DNA of 34,236 nucleotides from an uncultured Erysipelotrichaceae bacterium (GCA_902773005.1 CACYCS010000032.1:1-34236); one strand, 5' to 3'. Counted from the stretch's first letter, positions 16,457 to 23,959 are shown. Program-made: numbers and translations. Notes: generated by a model from the sequence alone, not told the origin.

Positions 16457-17161
16457 TTACCAATTAATCGTCGAAGCTTTGCAGGGTTTTTCGTTCGTGT
16501 ACTCATCAATAATCTTGCCATCTTTCATATGAATGACGCGGGTCGCCATCGCGGCGATCTCCCGCGTATGGGTAACTAGAACTATGGTTTTGCCTTCGTT
16601 ATGAAGTTCTTCAAGCAATTCGAGCATGGCTTTGCCGCTACTTGCATCTAACGCCCCGGTTGGCTCATCGCAAAGCAAAAGCTCGCATTCCTTATTAAGA
16701 GCACGCGCGACGGCGACTCGCTGTTGCTGCCCGCCGCTAAGCTGGCCGGGGAATTTGTCTATCTTGTCGGAAAGACCCATCCGTTCCAATATGTCCAAAG
16801 CGCGTTGTTTGTGTTTATTGGATCCGGGGGCGATCATTACGTTTTGAAGCACAGTCAAATCGTTCAGCAAATTGAAAAACTGATATACGAATCCGATCGA
16901 ATCGCGGCGGTACACGGTGAGTTCGCGCCTAGTGGCCTTGGCGATGTCTTTGCCATGGAAATAGATTTGGCCTTCATCAACCCGGTCCATTCCGCCGAGC
17001 ATATTAAGCAAAGTGGATTTGCCGGATCCCGATCCGCCCAAAATGACTAGGAACTCGTTTTCTTTGACTTCCATATCAACGCCATTGAGGGCGTAGGTCT
17101 TTCCGCCTCCTTCGCCATAGGCCTTGACGAGGCCTTTCGCTTGAATGATTGTTTTACTCAT
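16457..17161 (-). CDS. ABC transporter ATP-binding protein, LolD/MacB type
   Basis: 234-aa ATPase of the MacB/LolD/FtsE group. Walker [10 protein letters not shown] at residues 42-50, signature [15 protein letters not shown], Walker [14 protein letters not shown] and the switch His in VLVTHT are all present, so it should be active. I start at ATG 17161 (MSKTII), which overlaps the upstream stop (ATGAGTAA, 17154-17161) and has AAGAGG 9 nt upstream; the longer open frame begins inside the previous gene. It powers the permease at 14018-16453. Confidence 0.95.
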   Translation of the reverse strand: MSKTIIQAKGLVKAYGEGGGKTYALNGVDMEVKENEFLVILGGSGSGKSTLLNMLGGMDRVDEGQIYFHGKDIAKATRRELTVYRRDSIGFVYQFFNLLNDLTVLQNVMIAPGSNKHKQRALDILERMGLSDKIDKFPGQLSGGQQQRVAVARALNKECELLLCDEPTGALDASSGKAMLELLEELHNEGKTIVLVTHTREIAAMATRVIHMKDGKIIDEYTNEKPCKASTINW

Positions 17162-17987
17162 GTTCGGACCTCTTTTTGCTCCCAAATCTTTTCTTTGCTT
17201 CTTCGTCAATCATACGCCAATACCCAGAGAAGTCGTTCTCATATTGTCCGTACGCTTTGTACCATCGTTTATCCATGAAGTGAATCGGCTTGTGCGGCTT
17301 CATGGATTGGGCAACTCTCGTGATCTCCGATTCGAGGTGAGTGCGTATCGTTTCCCGTTGCGCCGATAGCGATAGGCCTGGGTCATACGATATGGGTTTG
17401 CCCACGTGGATCTCGTTGTTCTTGCGGCACACATACACCGGGAAGAATCGGATGCATTTGCCAGTCTTTTTATAATACTGAGGGCCGAGAAGCAAGAAAC
17501 CGTCCTGAAGTTCATTTATGTAATCGGAATACGGCTTAGGAGATTCGCCGAAGATGACGATATCATTGCCTGCTTGCAACTTCTCAACGCTCTCGCGGAA
17601 TGCGCTGAAACTCCTAGAGTCATGGTAAACCGCAATTACATTTTCATGGGAGAGCATCGCCGCCATGTGAGGAGCCAAAACCCTCGATAAGGCGCGAAAT
17701 GGCCATTTGATCGCCCGAGAGTTTCCTAAAAACACATCGTGAAACATGTAGCTTCGCGCCGAGACTTTTTCTAATGACGCCCCGATAGTCCAACAATAAT
17801 GAGGGCGATTAAATCTTGTCGTAATTCCAGCAGGGCCATCGATCTTTGCGTGATTTGAGATAAAGACAGCTGGCTCTTCGCCTGGGTCGACGTCGTATAT
17901 CACTTGCATATGGCGGTACCGATGAACGGCCATAGGCCATAGTATTTTGGTAATGAATGGCTTGTTTTGGTTTCTACGCGCGCCCAT
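17154..17987 (-). CDS. PlsC-like lysophospholipid acyltransferase family protein
   Basis: 277 aa, first gene of the minus operon. The glycerolipid-acyltransferase-like core shows VFISNHAKIDGP at residues 41-52, where the family HX4D motif is HX3D (His46, Asp50), and later a FGES-type block near the usual EGT position (VIFGESPKPYSDY), followed by GPQYYKKTGKCIRFFPVYV. It probably uses acyl-CoA/ACP or an acylated lipid donor at the inner membrane face. Start at 17987 has no ribosome site; a possible AATAAT -10 lies 8 nt before it, as in leaderless starts. Its role with the exporter is inferred from context. Confidence 0.75.
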   Translation of the reverse strand: MGARRNQNKPFITKILWPMAVHRYRHMQVIYDVDPGEEPAVFISNHAKIDGPAGITTRFNRPHYCWTIGASLEKVSARSYMFHDVFLGNSRAIKWPFRALSRVLAPHMAAMLSHENVIAVYHDSRSFSAFRESVEKLQAGNDIVIFGESPKPYSDYINELQDGFLLLGPQYYKKTGKCIRFFPVYVCRKNNEIHVGKPISYDPGLSLSAQRETIRTHLESEITRVAQSMKPHKPIHFMDKRWYKAYGQYENDFSGYWRMIDEEAKKRFGSKKRSEHE

Positions 17988-18010
17988 AGTGGCAATTATT
18001 CCATATTCCG

Positions 18011-18028
18011 AGGCGTTTTAAAACGCCT
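18011..18028. promoter_or_regulatory. 18-bp perfect palindrome upstream of PlsC-like operon
   Basis: AGGCGTTTTAAAACGCCT is perfectly symmetric and ends 23 bp before the minus-strand start at 17987, overlapping a possible TTTTAA -35 for that operon. Its position suits a repressor operator. Confidence 0.6.
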
Positions 18029-18057
18029 TAGGCGCATGCGAAAGACGGAAATGGGTA

Positions 18058-18088
18058 TAAAAAAATGACCAAGTCAGCTGACTTGGTC
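18058..18088 (-). terminator. Terminator of the 18098-18481 gene
   Basis: A perfect 22-bp palindrome (18067-18088, arms GACCAAGTCAG and CTGACTTGGTC) is followed on the minus strand by ATTTTTTT, 9 nt after the stop codon. Confidence 0.9.
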
Positions 18089-18097
18089 GGTATGAAT

Positions 18098-18481
18098 TTA
18101 TTGAAGAACTCGGAAATGCATCTCGACGTGGAATGGGTATCTATTACCATCAAGTTCAATTTCAACGTCTTCGATTACATCGTCGCCGTCTTTGAGGTTA
18201 TCGACTTTGATGATTGTGGCGTGCTTGCCGGAATGATCGTGGGTGAAGAACTCTACATTGGCAACCCCACGGAACACGTCGGCCTCAAGCGCCCAGTTAT
18301 CAATTGGTCCGGGTCGGAATTCCATGCCGCGAAGATGGGTTCCGCCAAAAGAATTGAGGCAGAATTTGGTAAGCGGGAGCCTGAACTCCTTGCCCAAAAC
18401 CAATATCTCTAATTCAGGTCTATCGTCAAATACGATGGAACCAAACCCTTCTCCGGGGTTTGCGTTTAAATCAGAACCCAT
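18098..18481 (-). CDS. Hypothetical 127-aa protein
   Basis: 127-aa acidic, beta-rich soluble protein with no signal peptide; blocks such as FGSIVFDDRPELEILVLG and DGDDVIEDVEIELDGN are visible, but I recognise no family. I prefer this strand over the overlapping plus-strand frames because it has a ribosome site (AGAGGTG, 5 nt before the ATG), a plausible promoter (TTGCTC, 16 nt, TATACT) and a strong terminator at the right place. Monocistronic. Confidence 0.75.
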   Translation of the reverse strand: MGSDLNANPGEGFGSIVFDDRPELEILVLGKEFRLPLTKFCLNSFGGTHLRGMEFRPGPIDNWALEADVFRGVANVEFFTHDHSGKHATIIKVDNLKDGDDVIEDVEIELDGNRYPFHVEMHFRVLQ

Positions 18482-18503
18482 ATATGCACCTCTGCTTAAT
18501 TAA

Positions 18504-18531
18504 AGTATATTCCTAGTTCGATTTTGAGCAA
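18504..18531 (-). promoter_or_regulatory. Promoter of the 127-aa gene
   Basis: On the minus strand: TTGCTC (18526-18531), 16-nt spacer, TATACT (18504-18509), 22 nt before the ATG at 18481. Confidence 0.55.
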
Positions 18532-18861
18532 GGGTTAGCGTACACGGAAATAAACTTGCATTAATCGCTATTTAGTCAAAATAAATCAATTTTTAAAAGT
18601 AAATAATACGGAAAAAAGAAAAACCAAGCATAATAATTCCAATGATGAATTTTCTATATGTCCTTTTTTGTTCAAAAGTTTGATGTTGTTGACGGCGGTC
18701 TCGCCTTATTTAAGGAAGGATTTGGTTATTCGATTCACGAACACATACGCGTGCAAAGGCCGCTCACTCTGACGATATGAATTATGTGTGCATATGCACA
18801 AACACGTAAGGCAATGTAACAAGGAATTTTACATTTTTGAACGAGACGAAAAATTCCGAGT
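18532..18861. other. AT-rich intergenic stretch
   Basis: No gene seen. It contains a 14-bp palindrome TGTGCATATGCACA at 18787-18800, then a cre-like box beginning at 18862. Confidence 0.5.
18787..18800. promoter_or_regulatory. 14-bp palindrome, possible operator
   Basis: TGTGCATATGCACA is a perfect palindrome lying about 90 bp upstream of the promoter of the 45-aa ORF. Confidence 0.35.
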
Positions 18862-18876
18862 GTGAAAGCGTTTTCC
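18862..18876. promoter_or_regulatory. cre-like catabolite response element
   Basis: GTGAAAGCGTTTTCC fits the pseudo-palindromic cre consensus bound by CcpA (TGaaANCGnTnnCa-like core). It lies 16 bp upstream of the -35 of the small ORF at 18951, a location usually linked to activation by CcpA. Confidence 0.6.
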
Positions 18877-18892
18877 AACCTCATTTACCCCA

Positions 18893-18920
18893 TTGCAACC
18901 CCTTGCGATAAGACTATGAT
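18893..18920 (+). promoter_or_regulatory. Promoter of the 45-aa ORF
   Basis: TTGCAA (18893-18898), 16-nt spacer, TATGAT (18915-18920), then a strong ribosome site AAGGAGGT at 18936-18943. Confidence 0.65.
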
Positions 18921-18950
18921 GATGCCGTCCAAGCCAAGGAGGTAGAGGAC

Positions 18951-19088
18951 ATGAAAAAGGAAAATAAAGTTCGTAAAGGTCTATTCGGAAAAGAATCCCG
19001 TGACAACCGTTCTGAAAAAGAGACCCAGGGCAACTTCGCCAGCAATCGCTGGACCGTCGCGGCCTTCATTCAAACGTATCGTTTCTAA
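18951..19088 (+). CDS. Small 45-aa basic protein, unknown
   Basis: A complete small gene too short for usual calling. The ATG at 18951 follows AAGGAGGT by 7 nt. The product is highly charged and basic for its first 25 residues (KKENKVRKGLFGKESRDNR), followed by an aromatic, more hydrophobic C-terminus (NRWTVAAFIQTYRF). There is no double-Gly leader, lipobox or membrane helix. A cre-like box, a promoter and a rho-independent terminator frame it as a single-gene unit, arguing that it is really expressed. I do not recognise a family; a peptide signal, small regulator or nucleic-acid binder are all possible. Confidence 0.65.
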   Translation: MKKENKVRKGLFGKESRDNRSEKETQGNFASNRWTVAAFIQTYRF

Positions 19089-19116
19089 TCAAAACCAACG
19101 ACTGACTAACCAAATC

Positions 19117-19145
19117 GCCTCGCCATTCGACGGGGCATTTCTTTT
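19117..19145 (+). terminator. Terminator of the 45-aa ORF
   Basis: GCCTCG (19117-19122) pairs with CGGGGC (19131-19136) across an 8-nt loop, followed by ATTTCTTTT. Confidence 0.75.
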
Positions 19146-19154
19146 GCAAAAATG

Positions 19155-19194
19155 TTTATTGTAGAACGATAAAATTTTATTGTAATACGATAAA
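19155..19194. promoter_or_regulatory. Twin operators for the DUF2975/XRE operon
   Basis: TTTATTGTANNACGATAAA occurs twice (19155-19173, 19176-19194), 21 bp apart, that is two helical turns. Each copy is itself nearly palindromic (TTTATTGT/ACGATAAA). The second copy overlaps the -35 region, so binding would repress. The XRE protein encoded downstream is the obvious candidate binder. Confidence 0.7.
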
Positions 19195-19207
19195 CAGAAT
19201 ATATAAT
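19180..19207 (+). promoter_or_regulatory. Promoter of the DUF2975/XRE operon
   Basis: TTGTAA (19180-19185), 16-nt spacer, TATAAT (19202-19207), embedded in the twin operators. Confidence 0.7.
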
Positions 19208-19225
19208 TGCCATCGGAGGTTCTCT

Positions 19226-19753
19226 ATGACCATTCGCAGAATCAAAATCATCACCCTTATCCTAGTTGCCTTGTTCGCCTTCGCGAGCATAATATCCGCC
19301 GCGTTTATCGCGCCGGTTCCCTATTTCTATGATTTACATTTTTCGTCTTCGCCTACCCCGCTAGGCCTCGTTGAGATGATTGCGTATCTAGTGTGTTCCT
19401 TGGCGGTCTATTACCTATTGTTTGCTGCTGGTCGGACTGCGTTAAGCATGAAAGGGGACACACTTCTTATTGAATCAATCGCACGTCCCGCTAAACGCGC
19501 AGGCATTGTGCTTCTTTGCGGTTCGATCATGTTCACTTTGTTTTTCTTCGCGTCTCTCATTGCCCGAGCAACTATTTACGATGCCTTTCATGCCGAAAAC
19601 GCCTACGAGGCAATCGTCAGCACTTTGGGATTTGAGTTTGCCTGCGTCATCATCGGGCTTATTGGAATCGCGATTTCGGTCGCGATATTGACATTCGCCA
19701 AAGCTTTGATGGATGGCGAGCGATACAGGCAAGACAGCGAGGCCATCGTATGA
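19226..19753 (+). CDS. DUF2975-family membrane protein
   Basis: 175-aa integral membrane protein with four predicted helices (near residues 8-30, 52-72, 92-115, 135-158), as in DUF2975, a family almost always encoded with a small YozG-like XRE regulator. That is the case here: the stop overlaps the regulator start by 4 nt (ATGA, 19750-19753). The pair is thought to be a regulatory or stress module, but no biochemical function is established. Ribosome site GGAGGT lies 7 nt before the ATG. Confidence 0.8.
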   Translation: MTIRRIKIITLILVALFAFASIISAAFIAPVPYFYDLHFSSSPTPLGLVEMIAYLVCSLAVYYLLFAAGRTALSMKGDTLLIESIARPAKRAGIVLLCGSIMFTLFFFASLIARATIYDAFHAENAYEAIVSTLGFEFACVIIGLIGIAISVAILTFAKALMDGERYRQDSEAIV

Positions 19754-19953
19754 TCAAAGTCAAACTGGACCTCGTCATGCGTGACCGCGGCGTGACGCTT
19801 ATCGAACTTGCGGAAAAAGTCGGCATCACCAACGCCAACATGTCTCTTCTTAAAAACGGAAAGGTCAAAGGCATCCGTTTTGAGACCCTCGAACGGATCT
19901 GCCAAGTATTAAACTGCCAACCTGGCGACATTTTGGAGTACGACAATGAATAA
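19750..19953 (+). CDS. YozG-like XRE-family regulator
   Basis: 67-aa protein that is little more than a helix-turn-helix: MIKVKLDLVMRDRGVTLIEL, then VGITNANMSLLKNGKVKGIR and LERICQVLNCQPGDILEY. This is the typical partner of DUF2975. It probably binds the twin 19-bp sites at 19155-19194 and represses its own operon (inference from position and symmetry). Starts inside the DUF2975 stop and overlaps the next gene by 8 nt. Confidence 0.92.
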   Translation: MIKVKLDLVMRDRGVTLIELAEKVGITNANMSLLKNGKVKGIRFETLERICQVLNCQPGDILEYDNE

Positions 19954-21076
19954 AGAAACGTCTAGCGATAAGCGCAATAACCGCCCGCTGATCATCGTTT
20001 CACTAGTGTGCTGGATTTTAGCAATCGGATTTGCCATCGCCTCTATCTTCCCGATGGTTTCTCATACCGATTCGCTTGCCTTTGGACTGGCCATTCCTTC
20101 CGCGCTTTTGTTTTTCGTCTCAGTCGTTTTCTTCGTGATTCTCGCCGTGCGAAACAAAGGCGAGCGCAGGGGACTTAGTATTGCCCTCATCGTCCTTTCG
20201 CTATTATCTTCGCTCAGCGTGACCGGAGGCTTAGCGGTCTATGCGAATTTCGATCCTACCGCGGATGATAGGAAGTTCGTCGCAGATTACGGAACTCCAT
20301 CCGCCTTATTGAGCCATAACTCCTCAAGTGCCAACTGGATTACAAGCGCAGAAGGCGAGATCTGCTATGACGCCTTCGATGAGGTGAAAAGCGTAATCCT
20401 AACCGCGGATTATGCTCCGTATAATGCAACACCTAGCAAAGAGGCTTTTTCCTCCGATAAATTTACTTATCAGGTTAGCTGCCTGGAATCCTCCTACCTC
20501 ACCTTTTATCGAAGTGGATATTGCTACCTCTACGCCTCGGAAGGTCACGCCTTTGGACATAGCTACAACCACTGGTTCTCTATTGAAGTCAACCAAGTCG
20601 AAAGAATTGCCACTGCTATGGACAAATTGGTCGTAGATGCCTTAGATGCTCACAAAGAGGCGTGGAATAAAGCGATTGAAAACCTCTCCATCGAGGATTT
20701 CATCCATACGCTCAAGTGGAGTCAAGCACGCTATGTCCACCAATACTTCTCATCTAAGCTTCCAGATCATGTGGTGGACAATGGCCAAGTCATCGATGCG
20801 ATCTCTAACGCGGATTATCAGACTATTTCGCTTCAAGATCTTAAGAATTGTCCGGCTAAACTATCTTTCGCGTATTACAACGTTCCGAAAAACCCATCTG
20901 TTCCCGCGCTAACCTTCTACTTGGCTTCGACCTTGACGGAAGCCTACTTTCGTTTCCCTTCCTTCGTTGATCGCTATGGCCGCGAAGGCTACCCGATGAT
21001 GGAATGCTCACTCGATTATGATTCTGGCGAGGCAATCTACGACTCAGCCTATAACGCCGTCTTCATGGCAAGTTGA
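19946..21076 (+). CDS. Membrane-anchored protein, function unknown
   Basis: 376 aa. The first 100 residues have three hydrophobic helices (near 14-37, 45-67, 78-98). A long soluble region follows, rich in Tyr, Ser and Asp (e.g. TFYRSGYCYLYASEGHAFGH at about 182-201), probably facing outward. No domain recognised. Its ATG at 19946 overlaps the regulator's stop by 8 nt, so it is translated in the same operon and controlled by the same operators. The DUF2975-XRE pair is common; this third partner is the unusual member. Confidence 0.8.
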   Translation: MNKETSSDKRNNRPLIIVSLVCWILAIGFAIASIFPMVSHTDSLAFGLAIPSALLFFVSVVFFVILAVRNKGERRGLSIALIVLSLLSSLSVTGGLAVYANFDPTADDRKFVADYGTPSALLSHNSSSANWITSAEGEICYDAFDEVKSVILTADYAPYNATPSKEAFSSDKFTYQVSCLESSYLTFYRSGYCYLYASEGHAFGHSYNHWFSIEVNQVERIATAMDKLVVDALDAHKEAWNKAIENLSIEDFIHTLKWSQARYVHQYFSSKLPDHVVDNGQVIDAISNADYQTISLQDLKNCPAKLSFAYYNVPKNPSVPALTFYLASTLTEAYFRFPSFVDRYGREGYPMMECSLDYDSGEAIYDSAYNAVFMAS

Positions 21077-21084
21077 GGGAATAT

Positions 21085-21114
21085 GAAAAGGCATCCGAGC
21101 ACGCCCGGATGCCT
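21085..21114. terminator. Shared terminator of convergent genes
   Basis: AGGCATCCG (21089-21097) and CGGATGCCT (21106-21114) form a perfect 9-bp stem. The T tract is on the minus strand (TTTTCATATT), serving the S41-type gene best; it may also stop the plus-strand operon. Confidence 0.75.
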
Positions 21115-21128
21115 CATAATCCATATTA

Positions 21129-23222
21129 TTATTTCGTCGCGTAGAATTCGTTCATCGCGCTTGAGATGGCATTCAGGTCAAAGAAGTTCGAGAAGTCGTA
21201 GCCATCATTTGTCGCGGTGACGAGGGTCGTGTCGCATGGAACGCCGCGATCATATTCTTCGCCGTTTTTGCCGATCATGTGGACCGGAGAGGAGATGCGA
21301 ATATATAGCCCCTCAGCGCTGCAGGAATCAAGAACCGCGCAGGCGCCTCCGCCAGATTTGTCGCCTAGAAGCATGATCCCGTTATCCATCGCTTGAAGCG
21401 GGAGGAGATTGCCGCACGAGAAGCTCCTCGCGCTAGAAAGGATGCCGAAGTTATAGTCGTAATGGACTTCCTTGTCTGCTTCGTCGAACTTACCGTCGAA
21501 GTTCGCGTCGAATTCATAGGTGGTCGTGCAGACGTTGCCGCTAATCATGTCGCGATAATGGAGATAGCTTTCCCCGCACATGAGGCCCATGAAGCTAAAG
21601 ACCAGATCCCCGTACCCGCCACCGTTTTGGCTGATGTCGAGAACGATGTTCTTGATCTCTCTGGAATCCTTATATTTATCTAAGATCCGTTTGAAGTTGC
21701 CCAGCGCATCCTTTGGCATCGAGGACTCGCCCTTAAGGTAGGCGGCCCAATCGGCCATGTTCATCATGAAGGAGTCGAAGGTGTAGAGGACGGTGTCTCC
21801 GCTAACCTTTTCGCCGAGGTTATCGATCCCTGCCGCTAGGCTTGCCCGCGCGAGTCCCCGCGCGTAATAGTAGTCGTAATTGGCGCTCGCTGCCTTATCG
21901 TAATAGGAATACCCGCATTTCTCTTCGACGCCTCCCACCGCGTAAGACAAGGAATCGTCTTCTTGCATGACCGCGCCTGCCCCGGCGTCGATTACGGTGT
22001 GCCCGGCGTCGGAAAGAAGCCCATCGAGGAGCTCTAGCCCCGTAAAGTATTCCGCCTTATCCTGCGACTTAAGCAGTTCCCTCGTCTTCTTGGAATAGCC
22101 ATCTCCATTTTTTAGGGTTTCATCGAGGCTCCCTCCTCTGAGATAGGCATCATGAAGCGATTCGCGGCCCGGATGCCCATAGAAGGTATCGAGATAGAAG
22201 CAAAGCTCACCATAGGAGAACTCGGCCTGTTCCTCGCTTCGCTTTCCGCCTGGGAAATAGGCTCCGATGGATTCGATGTAGCTCTTGCTCCCCACGACGG
22301 CGTCTGTGTCGTAGCTTAAATCGCTTGGGTCGACGAAGTAGAGGTTATTCTCGTCGTAGAAGCAGGTGATCATCGTGGGGCCCGAGAATAAGTTCGACGC
22401 GGTCACCAAAGGAAGGTAGACATCCTCGCCTATTCCTACTAAGTCGATTCCATATTTCTGAAAGTCGATCAATTTGGGTTCTGCGGGCTTATCGGCAATC
22501 GTTTCCTTGATGCGGATGAAGGGCGCGCCATCGAAATAGGTGTTGCTTACCCCCTCTTGGCGGTAGATCGTCGTATTGACGAAATTCATGAGGTCGTCGC
22601 AAGACAATGTGTTGGCTTTCGTATCGAGAGTCGCCTTCGTCCCGGTCGCGGATGTCAAATCATAGACCCCATTGCCTAGACGCTCGATCTCGATGTCTTT
22701 GTCAAGCAGCAAAGCGTAGTAGTCGCTTAGCTTGACAAAAGGGAGAAGCTCAAGCTTATCGGTGCGGTAAAAGCAAGTGATGGAATCGCTCACTTCCGCG
22801 GAATATCGATGCACGTCCATCGTCTTTTCGTTGAATTCGACTTCCTCTTCCATTGGCTCACTGGAGGAGTCGGAGGCGACAGGAAGAACGGCATCGGAGA
22901 TCGTGAACGCGCATCTAGCGACGATATCGGGATAATCGATGCTTGTGGCACTTATCGTGGCGTTACCTCTAGATAAGGCGGTCACTAGGCCATCTTTGCT
23001 CACGCTAGCGACATCTGGCGCAGAACTAGTCCAGCTCAGCAAGGTGCCTAGCTTCGCGTCGCTAGGAGTGAAACTAGGCTCAAGAAGATAGGTTTCGCCT
23101 ACTTCTAGAACCACCTCGCTCACGCCGAAACGGATCTCTTGAAGCTTTGATTCGCCTGCAGAACAAGCGGACAAACTCGATAAGGTAAGCGCTAATATCG
23201 GGAAAAATCTATGGACGTTCAT
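21129..23222 (-). CDS. S41-family peptidase lipoprotein with Big_2 domain
   Basis: 697-aa lipoprotein. Signal peptide with lipobox SSLSAC (Cys20). Residues about 28-110 form a Big_2 immunoglobulin-like domain (EVVLEVGETYLLEPSFTPSD, SWTSSAPDVASVSKDGLVTA). The C-terminal half is an S41 (tail-specific-protease-like) domain: IVLDISQNGGGYGDLVFSF, SSARSFSCGN with the likely nucleophile Ser602, and LLGDKSGGGACAVLDS. An EF-hand-like loop DANFDGKFDEAD lies at about 572-583, an insertion in the domain. No PDZ domain is obvious. Probably an extracellular processing protease. Ribosome site GGAGCC. Divergent from the flavoprotein gene at 23313. Confidence 0.85.
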   Translation of the reverse strand: MNVHRFFPILALTLSSLSACSAGESKLQEIRFGVSEVVLEVGETYLLEPSFTPSDAKLGTLLSWTSSAPDVASVSKDGLVTALSRGNATISATSIDYPDIVARCAFTISDAVLPVASDSSSEPMEEEVEFNEKTMDVHRYSAEVSDSITCFYRTDKLELLPFVKLSDYYALLLDKDIEIERLGNGVYDLTSATGTKATLDTKANTLSCDDLMNFVNTTIYRQEGVSNTYFDGAPFIRIKETIADKPAEPKLIDFQKYGIDLVGIGEDVYLPLVTASNLFSGPTMITCFYDENNLYFVDPSDLSYDTDAVVGSKSYIESIGAYFPGGKRSEEQAEFSYGELCFYLDTFYGHPGRESLHDAYLRGGSLDETLKNGDGYSKKTRELLKSQDKAEYFTGLELLDGLLSDAGHTVIDAGAGAVMQEDDSLSYAVGGVEEKCGYSYYDKAASANYDYYYARGLARASLAAGIDNLGEKVSGDTVLYTFDSFMMNMADWAAYLKGESSMPKDALGNFKRILDKYKDSREIKNIVLDISQNGGGYGDLVFSFMGLMCGESYLHYRDMISGNVCTTTYEFDANFDGKFDEADKEVHYDYNFGILSSARSFSCGNLLPLQAMDNGIMLLGDKSGGGACAVLDSCSAEGLYIRISSPVHMIGKNGEEYDRGVPCDTTLVTATNDGYDFSNFFDLNAISSAMNEFYATK

Positions 23223-23258
23223 GGGAGGCTCCTTCTATGAATCAACAACATTTTAATA

Positions 23259-23283
23259 AACGCGTGGCAAAATCGCACGCGTT
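23259..23283. promoter_or_regulatory. Inverted-repeat operator between divergent genes
   Basis: AACGCGTG (23259-23266) and CACGCGTT (23276-23283) are perfect 8-bp half-sites spaced by 9 bp. The site lies in the 90-bp divergent gap, just upstream of a TACAAT -10 (23289-23294) for the flavoprotein gene and overlapping its expected -35 position. Confidence 0.6.
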
Positions 23284-23312
23284 AGGCTTACAATACCCCC
23301 GAGGTCAACACT

Positions 23313-23849
23313 ATGAAGAAAATCGCAATCATATCCGCTAGCCTTAGAGGCAATAGCAACTCAGAGATCTTAGCCAGTCAATTCGCCCAAGGGGCAATCG
23401 AAGCGGGGCATGATGTCGAATTCGTCTCATTGAAGGACAAGAAGCTCGCCTTTTGCGCCGGCTGCATGGCGTGCCAAAAGATGAAGAAGTGCGTCATTTC
23501 CGATGATGCGAATCAAATCGCCGACATCGTCTCTAGTAGCGACGCCGTCGTCTTCGTTACCCCAGTTTACTATTACAGCATCTCGGGGCAGCTAAAGACC
23601 CTCATCGACCGCATGAATTGCCTCTATGTTCGCGAGAACCGCTTCAAGGAAGTTTACCTTCTCTGCGTCGCCGCGGAAGACGAGGAATTCACTCCCGATG
23701 GAGCAAGGAAAGCGATCCAAGGCTGGGTCGATTGCTTCGAGGGCGTCGAATTTGTGAACACCTTCTTCTTCGGCGGGCTCGACAAGGCGGGCGAAGCGAA
23801 GAAAGAGGAGCTGCTTGCGGAAGCCAAAGAATGCGGCAAATCGCTCTAA
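23313..23849 (+). CDS. NADPH-dependent FMN reductase/flavodoxin-fold protein
   Basis: 178-aa flavoprotein of the NADPH-dependent FMN reductase group. The N-terminal phosphate-binding loop is SASLRGNSNSEILA (residues 9-22); then CAGCMACQKMKKC (about 50-62), a Cys cluster typical of iron-sulfur flavoprotein-like members; and VFVTPVYYYSISGQLK (about 80-95), the FMN-binding edge of the fold. It would bind FMN and pass electrons from NAD(P)H to small acceptors in the cytoplasm. The Cys pattern is compatible with a metal or Fe-S site, but that is not certain. Start supported by GAGGTC. Terminator at 23882-23915. Confidence 0.9.
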   Translation: MKKIAIISASLRGNSNSEILASQFAQGAIEAGHDVEFVSLKDKKLAFCAGCMACQKMKKCVISDDANQIADIVSSSDAVVFVTPVYYYSISGQLKTLIDRMNCLYVRENRFKEVYLLCVAAEDEEFTPDGARKAIQGWVDCFEGVEFVNTFFFGGLDKAGEAKKEELLAEAKECGKSL

Positions 23850-23881
23850 GCGTTCCTTATCGGTAAATCTTTATCTTTATG

Positions 23882-23915
23882 AATTGTCTCGACAGAATCG
23901 AGGCAATTTCTTTTT
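23882..23915 (+). terminator. Rho-independent terminator of flavoprotein gene
   Basis: AATTGTCTCGA (23882-23892) pairs with TCGAGGCAATT (23898-23908; one G-U), followed by TCTTTTT. Confidence 0.88.
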
Positions 23916-23950
23916 GATCTAGGCAGCCTCTTCTTACCGATTTACCGATT

Positions 23951-23959
23951 TGTTATAAT
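23951..23959 (+). promoter_or_regulatory. Promoter of the Rnf operon
   Basis: TGTTATAAT: extended -10 (TATAAT 23954-23959). A weak -35 TTCTTA lies at 23931-23936, 17 nt upstream. The 34-nt leader holds a small GGGCG/CGCCC hairpin (about 23970-23982) and no strong ribosome site before ATG 23994. Confidence 0.6.

Noticed and set aside
18065-18412. Plus-strand 115-aa frame opposite the 127-aa gene
   Set aside because: The minus-strand gene has a ribosome site, promoter and terminator; the plus frame starts inside the terminator palindrome and has none of these.
18787-18800. CRP/FNR binding site
   Set aside because: The palindrome lacks the TGTGA-N6-TCACA or TTGAT-N4-ATCAA form; kept only as a possible operator.
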